Shown here: positions 44,952 to 49,086 of the stretch, piece by piece
Position numbering within the stretch: the first letter of the stretch is position 1
Layout: each line of letters starts with the position of its first letter
NCBI RefSeq assembly: GCF_937871865.1
Contig: NZ_CALMPD010000255.1
Span: forward strand, 1 to 49,086
DNA length: 49,086 bases
Direction of reading: 5' to 3'
DNA from: an uncultured Legionella sp.
GTDB taxonomy: Bacteria; Pseudomonadota; Gammaproteobacteria; Legionellales; Legionellaceae
Program-made: the position numbers and the translations under genes
Notes under the pieces: generated by a model
Databases searched by the model: none
Told to the model about the DNA's origin: nothing
The model's input: only the letters and a program-made list of their open reading frames with translations

Positions 44952-46220
44952 ATGACACCCGATGATTTAAAGAAAAAATCGAAGAGCCACATTGTTTTAT
45001 CATCACATCCGGCAGGACATACCGCTGCACCGTTAAAAATCAAATGGGGTGCAGAAAATCCGAAGGACAGAGGCCCGGTAGTTGCTTCACTTACCAATAT
45101 AAAAAACCGAAATGTTATCGGCACTCACTCAGGTTCTTATTCTGTTTATAGAGCACTTGCCGTTGCTGCAGGAGTACTTGATTCTGAACACGTCCCTGAT
45201 CTGACCGACACCACCCCACCCGTTGCAATCGGCCCACACAAACAGTGGGGCGAGCCCGGGAAAATAATTTCTTTAGACCCCTGGGGACACATGGTTGCGA
45301 CGGTTTATGCCGATGAAATTAAAGCAGGATATGATATAAGACCAACCATAGCAGTAACCCGTGCACATATAAATATACCTGAGCTGCATGTGGCAATTCA
45401 AAAAGGTCGACTGAAGCCTGATGGCAAGATATTAAGTGAATCAGGTGATGTGGTAGTTACCAAGGCAGCTATTGAACCAGTCTGGTATCTACCAGGCATT
45501 GCTGAACGATTCAACATATCCGAATCACTATTAAGACGAACTCTATTTGAACAAACAGCTGGCATGTTTCCTGAGTTAATAACGCGTAGTGATCTTGATG
45601 TGTTTTTACCACCTATAGGTGGTTTGACTGCCTATTTCTTTGGTGATGTGACTACCATTCACGATCCAAAAATAGAATTAACCTGCCGAATTCATGATGA
45701 ATGTAATGGTTCTGACGTTTTTGGTTCAGACATCTGCACCTGCAGACCGTACCTGGCGCACGGAATTGAATTATGCATAGAATCCGCTCAACGAGGTGGC
45801 GCAGGCTTGATTGTTTATAATCGCAAGGAAGGACGAGCACTGGGTGAAGTAACCAAATTCCTGGTTTATAATGCTCGCAAGAGACAAAAAGGCGGTGATA
45901 CTGCAGCCAAATATTTCGAGCGTACTGAATGCGTGGCAGGAACTCAAGACATGCGTTTTCAGGAGTTAATGTCAGATATTATTCATTGGCTTGGTATTAC
46001 TAAAATTCATCGCTTTGTTTCTATGTCCAACATGAAATACGATGCACTGCAAAAAGCTGGGATAGAAGTGGCTGAACGAGTTAAAATTCCAAATGATCTC
46101 ATTCCTCCTGATGCCAATGTTGAAATGGATGCAAAACGTGCGGCGGGCTATTATTCACCAGATGGAATAATAGATATTAATGAATTAGCTCAACCGAAAG
46201 GACGCGGTCTTCATGAATAA
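44952..46220 (+). CDS. GTP cyclohydrolase II homologue of the URC type (uracil catabolism)
   Basis: A 422-residue protein. The C-terminal half is a GTP cyclohydrolase II domain: HDECNGSDVFGSDICTC keeps the zinc cysteines C251, C262 and C264, and IVYNRKEGRALG and KGGDTA match RibA. A unique N-terminal half of about 220 residues and the DUF1688 and UPRT neighbours identify it as URC1-type. In yeast and some bacteria this pathway breaks uracil down by way of a nucleotide; URC1 is thought to open the pyrimidine ring of a UMP-like substrate, not GTP. AAAGGAA precedes the ATG. It overlaps the next gene by eight bases. Confidence 0.85.
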   Translation: MTPDDLKKKSKSHIVLSSHPAGHTAAPLKIKWGAENPKDRGPVVASLTNIKNRNVIGTHSGSYSVYRALAVAAGVLDSEHVPDLTDTTPPVAIGPHKQWGEPGKIISLDPWGHMVATVYADEIKAGYDIRPTIAVTRAHINIPELHVAIQKGRLKPDGKILSESGDVVVTKAAIEPVWYLPGIAERFNISESLLRRTLFEQTAGMFPELITRSDLDVFLPPIGGLTAYFFGDVTTIHDPKIELTCRIHDECNGSDVFGSDICTCRPYLAHGIELCIESAQRGGAGLIVYNRKEGRALGEVTKFLVYNARKRQKGGDTAAKYFERTECVAGTQDMRFQELMSDIIHWLGITKIHRFVSMSNMKYDALQKAGIEVAERVKIPNDLIPPDANVEMDAKRAAGYYSPDGIIDINELAQPKGRGLHE

Positions 46221-47454
46221 CGAAGAACAACAAATCTATCAGATACTGGATCATCTTAAAGAGCCAAGCACCATACGAGAACAGGCGCATCGCCTATTAG
46301 AACTGGCGAGAAAGGACCAACTGGAATATTTTGGAATTAATTCAGAACGTATGGGAGCTACTGCGGACTACATTATCAACGTAATGCTTGAGAATTATCC
46401 GGATCTGAATGTACCCTACCACAGCAGATGGCGACATTTTGAAGCGGGCGGTATTGATAGAATTAAAATAGTGAAACACGAGTTGGCAGATACAAAGGCT
46501 GATGAATATGGCAAAATTCTTTATGAACTGGTTATCATCAGTGTATTTATGGATGCCGGTGCGGGACCACTATGGAGATTCAGAGATAATGCAACGGGGG
46601 AGGAATTCAGTCGATCGGAAGGACTTGCACTTGCCAGTTTAGCGCTTTATCAAAATGGGGTGTTAAGCAATGACCCTAAGATGCCATTACGTATTGATGC
46701 CGAACGTTTGATTGGTTTTAAAGAGCAAGATTTATTAGACGCTTTCCAAGTGTCGGCTGCCAACCCGCTTGAAGGAGTTTCTGGAAGAGTGGCGTTATTA
46801 AATCGTCTGGGAACTTTATTGAAACAAAAACCGAAATATTTCGGTAAAGATGGGCGGCTAGGTGATTTTTATTTACATGTCAGTGCACTCCAGCACGATG
46901 GCACACTCTCTGCTGCCACCATTTTTCAAGCCGTATTGAATGCATTCAATGATGTGTGGCCTACCAGATTATCCTTTCATGGCATTTCCTTAGGGGATGT
47001 TTGGACCCATAACGCGTTAAAATCCAGTAAACCAGGCTCTGAATATGTACCATTTCATAAACTGTCTCAATGGTTAGCTTATTCCTTGATAGAGCCGTTA
47101 GAGGAAGCTGGGATAAAAGTAACGAATTTAGATACCCTTACTGGTTTACCAGAATATCGAAATGGCGGACTACTGATTGATTTGGAACTGCTTCGAATCA
47201 AAAATAAAGATCTTCTGACTCATCCTCAAGAACCAGGCTCAGAAGCCATTGTCGAGTGGCGAGCGTTAACTGTTGCGTTACTTGATGAATTAGCCCAACT
47301 CATCCGCATAAAACTCCATATGGATGAACAATCGTTGCCGCTGGTTAAAGTACTCCAGGGCGGCACCTGGGAGGCTGGTCGACGAATCGCAAAAGAAAAG
47401 CGTACTCAAGGCACTCCACCTATTCAAATTATCAGTGATGGCACCGTTTTTTAA
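46213..47454 (+). CDS. DUF1688 protein, URC4-type (uracil catabolism)
   Basis: A 413-residue protein of the DUF1688 family (URC4). Recognisable blocks are VPYHSRWRHFEAGG (72-85), DAGAGPLWRFRD, FHGISLGDVW and GTWEAGRRIA. URC4 is required for uracil use as a nitrogen source in Lachancea (Saccharomyces) kluyveri; its exact chemical step is not firmly known. It has no signal peptide and so acts in the cytosol. It begins inside the URC1 gene (ATG 46213, before the stop at 46220), which points to translational coupling, and it is 12 bases from the upp-type gene. Confidence 0.85.
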   Translation: MNNEEQQIYQILDHLKEPSTIREQAHRLLELARKDQLEYFGINSERMGATADYIINVMLENYPDLNVPYHSRWRHFEAGGIDRIKIVKHELADTKADEYGKILYELVIISVFMDAGAGPLWRFRDNATGEEFSRSEGLALASLALYQNGVLSNDPKMPLRIDAERLIGFKEQDLLDAFQVSAANPLEGVSGRVALLNRLGTLLKQKPKYFGKDGRLGDFYLHVSALQHDGTLSAATIFQAVLNAFNDVWPTRLSFHGISLGDVWTHNALKSSKPGSEYVPFHKLSQWLAYSLIEPLEEAGIKVTNLDTLTGLPEYRNGGLLIDLELLRIKNKDLLTHPQEPGSEAIVEWRALTVALLDELAQLIRIKLHMDEQSLPLVKVLQGGTWEAGRRIAKEKRTQGTPPIQIISDGTVF

Positions 47455-47466
47455 CAAGGAACTGGA

Positions 47467-48111
47467 ATGAACTCAAATCAAGTTGTTGTAATAAATCATC
47501 CGCTAATCCAGCACAAACTTACTATTATGCGAAAAGTGGAAACCAGTACAGTCAAATTCCGTACTTTGATGCACGAAGTAAGTATGTTGCTCGCTTATGA
47601 AGTAACTCGTGATTTAGAAATAGAATTCGAAGAAATTCAAACACCTATGACCAGTATGATGTCACCAGTATTAAAAGGTAAGAAATTAGTTTTTGTTTCT
47701 ATACTGCGTGCTGGTAATGGTCTGGTTGATGGAATGTTACAACTTGTTCCTACAGCACGAATTGGTCATATAGGCCTTTATAGAGATCCTAAAACTCTGG
47801 AGCCAATTGAGTATTATTTCAAACTGCCAGAACACACTCAAAATAGAGACGTCATTATTGTAGATCCCATGTTAGCAACAGGGAATTCGGCTATTGCTGC
47901 AGTTAAAGAAATTAAAGCGATCAATCCAAAATCTATCAAATTTCTCTGTTTACTTGCATCACCAGAAGGTATTGCTGCATTCCATGAAGAACATCCTGAT
48001 GTCCCTGTTTACACTGCAGCAGTCGATACTCATCTTAATGAAAAAGGATATATAGTTCCAGGGCTTGGTGATGCAGGAGACAGGCTCTACGGAACCAAAT
48101 TATCAGATTGA
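47467..48111 (+). CDS. upp: Uracil phosphoribosyltransferase
   Basis: A 214-residue UPRT, forming UMP from uracil and PRPP. The PRPP loop is DPMLATGNS and the uracil-binding C-terminal motif [16 protein letters not shown], both near consensus (most enzymes have GGS). The third gene of the URC operon, 12 bases after DUF1688; AAGGAA precedes the ATG. Beside its salvage role it probably supplies the nucleotide substrate for URC1 and URC4, as URC6 does in yeast. I do not know whether another upp exists in this genome. Confidence 0.9.
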   Translation: MNSNQVVVINHPLIQHKLTIMRKVETSTVKFRTLMHEVSMLLAYEVTRDLEIEFEEIQTPMTSMMSPVLKGKKLVFVSILRAGNGLVDGMLQLVPTARIGHIGLYRDPKTLEPIEYYFKLPEHTQNRDVIIVDPMLATGNSAIAAVKEIKAINPKSIKFLCLLASPEGIAAFHEEHPDVPVYTAAVDTHLNEKGYIVPGLGDAGDRLYGTKLSD

Positions 48112-48324
48112 AGATAATACCGATTATCAGCAATATCCTACTTAGAAAAATTCCCATTCCATCTCGCCGCGGCATGCTTTATTGTCGCAGCAAGATGCGA
48201 TATAAATAAAGTTCAGAAGAATGGAACTCAAATTCTGAGTCATAATAAACATACTCTTCACTGGCTGTTTCATAAGAGATTCAGGCAACAAGCTGTCTTT
48301 AATAACTCTGTTCAGGAGCGAAAA

Positions 48325-49038
48325 ATGCCAGATTTGGATTCCAGAGAACGTCGTATCATCGAAGCCATACATCGTAATTTCCAGCAACAAATACAGAATC
48401 AAATGATGACCCATTACGGGATTTACCTGGAGCGATCAGCACATCCGGAAAAAATATACTCGTGGATTGAAAAAATTGAAGACACTCGACTTTTAGCCAA
48501 TCCTTATCTGGATAGCCTGGTTCATCAATCAGAAGCAGCAACGCCAGAATCATTAATCAGCGAGACCTCTGGATTTTGGTATTATGTTGGAAAAATGAAA
48601 CAGATTATTCCAGAAAGCCTTCGAGATTTTGTTGCAGACCTTAGTATTCAATCCTCTGGTTTTGATTTATTCAATTCAGTTACCGCGGAACTATTCTCTG
48701 TAACGTTGGGAAACTCTATAACCGAAGTTCTATACGATTATTTCAATACTCAATTCACCGGGAATCAGGAAGAAGCACAAAAATTATTCGCCAATACAAT
48801 AGATAAGCAAAAAGAATTATCCGGACTGATAAAACAAGAATGTGGACGTATTTCCGTTGAACTTATCAAATTATTCCATTTCAGAGAAATGCTCCTGCTG
48901 GGAAGAATGAGTAGGATGGCAAGCGAGCCGGAGGTTCGCGAAGAATTTATTCAGCGTGCCAAATTAAAAAAGCAGCCTCCTGAATCAATTAATTTAGCAA
49001 TTGAACTCTATTTTGCTCGTGAGTTAAGCACAATATAG
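48325..49038 (+). CDS. Orphan helical protein of unknown function
   Basis: A 237-residue soluble protein I do not recognise. It is largely alpha-helical, with no signal peptide, membrane segment or catalytic motif. Features are an N-terminal arginine-rich helix (SRERRIIEAIHRNFQ), a central aromatic part (SGFWYYVGKMKQI) and two late helices rich in Leu and Glu. AGGAG lies about seven bases before the ATG. A gap of 213 bases separates it from upp, so it may have its own promoter. Its end is close to the window border, and the following context is not visible. Confidence 0.5.
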   Translation: MPDLDSRERRIIEAIHRNFQQQIQNQMMTHYGIYLERSAHPEKIYSWIEKIEDTRLLANPYLDSLVHQSEAATPESLISETSGFWYYVGKMKQIIPESLRDFVADLSIQSSGFDLFNSVTAELFSVTLGNSITEVLYDYFNTQFTGNQEEAQKLFANTIDKQKELSGLIKQECGRISVELIKLFHFREMLLLGRMSRMASEPEVREEFIQRAKLKKQPPESINLAIELYFARELSTI

Positions 49039-49086
49039 CCAACACACGATAAATTGATTATTAGCAATGGCTCTGAAAAAGCTCAT

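Noticed and set aside
44952..46220. Riboflavin-pathway RibA
   Set aside because: The extra 220-residue N-terminal half and the DUF1688 and UPRT neighbours point to URC1, and no rib genes are nearby.

Overview
This AT-rich window looks like a Legionella chromosome. The reasons are the Legionella-type small periplasmic protein at 12208, several large orphan proteins with eukaryotic-like or effector-like features, and a fatty acyl-AMP ligase cluster of a type I recall from L. pneumophila. The assignment is made by recognition only; no search was run. No rRNA, tRNA, CRISPR array or complete transposon was seen.

Left part (1-16100): an MHS-type MFS transporter, an FAD monooxygenase, a YkuD_2 L,D-transpeptidase, a putative alpha/beta-hydrolase effector, a CruF-like membrane protein, a zinc-type quinone oxidoreductase, small exported proteins, a YARHG-domain protein, YjbQ, a histone-deacetylase-like protein (10792), a pore-loop membrane protein paired with a TIGR01777 epimerase, and a 640-residue orphan.

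Middle (16100-25350): a GH18 chitinase, a leucine-rich-repeat gene cut by one in-frame TGA and carrying a Myc-like basic motif, a membrane hexapeptide-repeat protein, a clan-CE-like cysteine hydrolase candidate (20717), RlmF, GreB and a Sel1-repeat protein.

Biosynthetic cluster (25360-38436): this is the best candidate for an undescribed system. Two operons diverge from 30014-30218. Leftward run a carboxyltransferase, an acyl-CoA dehydrogenase and a GH3-type acyl amido synthetase. Rightward run KAS III, a fatty acyl-AMP ligase, a second AMP ligase, an ACP, an SDR and a second KAS III. Beyond a repeat element, a Bcr/CflA exporter and a second ACP form a small leftward operon. The inferred logic is: activate a fatty acid as acyl-AMP, load it on ACP, condense, reduce or desaturate, perhaps amidate with an amine or amino acid, and export. 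The product is unknown to me.

Right part (38437-49086): a sterol-desaturase-type di-iron membrane enzyme, a glycine-rich lipoprotein, an ABC exporter, a small cysteine-rich exported protein, a MAPEG protein, a FrsA-like hydrolase, then a compact uracil-catabolism (URC) operon of a URC1-type GTP cyclohydrolase II homologue, a DUF1688/URC4 protein and uracil phosphoribosyltransferase, followed by an orphan gene.

Several intergenic regions carry a dispersed GC-rich inverted-repeat family (2745, 8715-9056, 36463-36900) whose ends share CCCTCTCCCC and CCCTCTCCCGCG cores. A different dispersed repeat occurs at 25228 and 44637.
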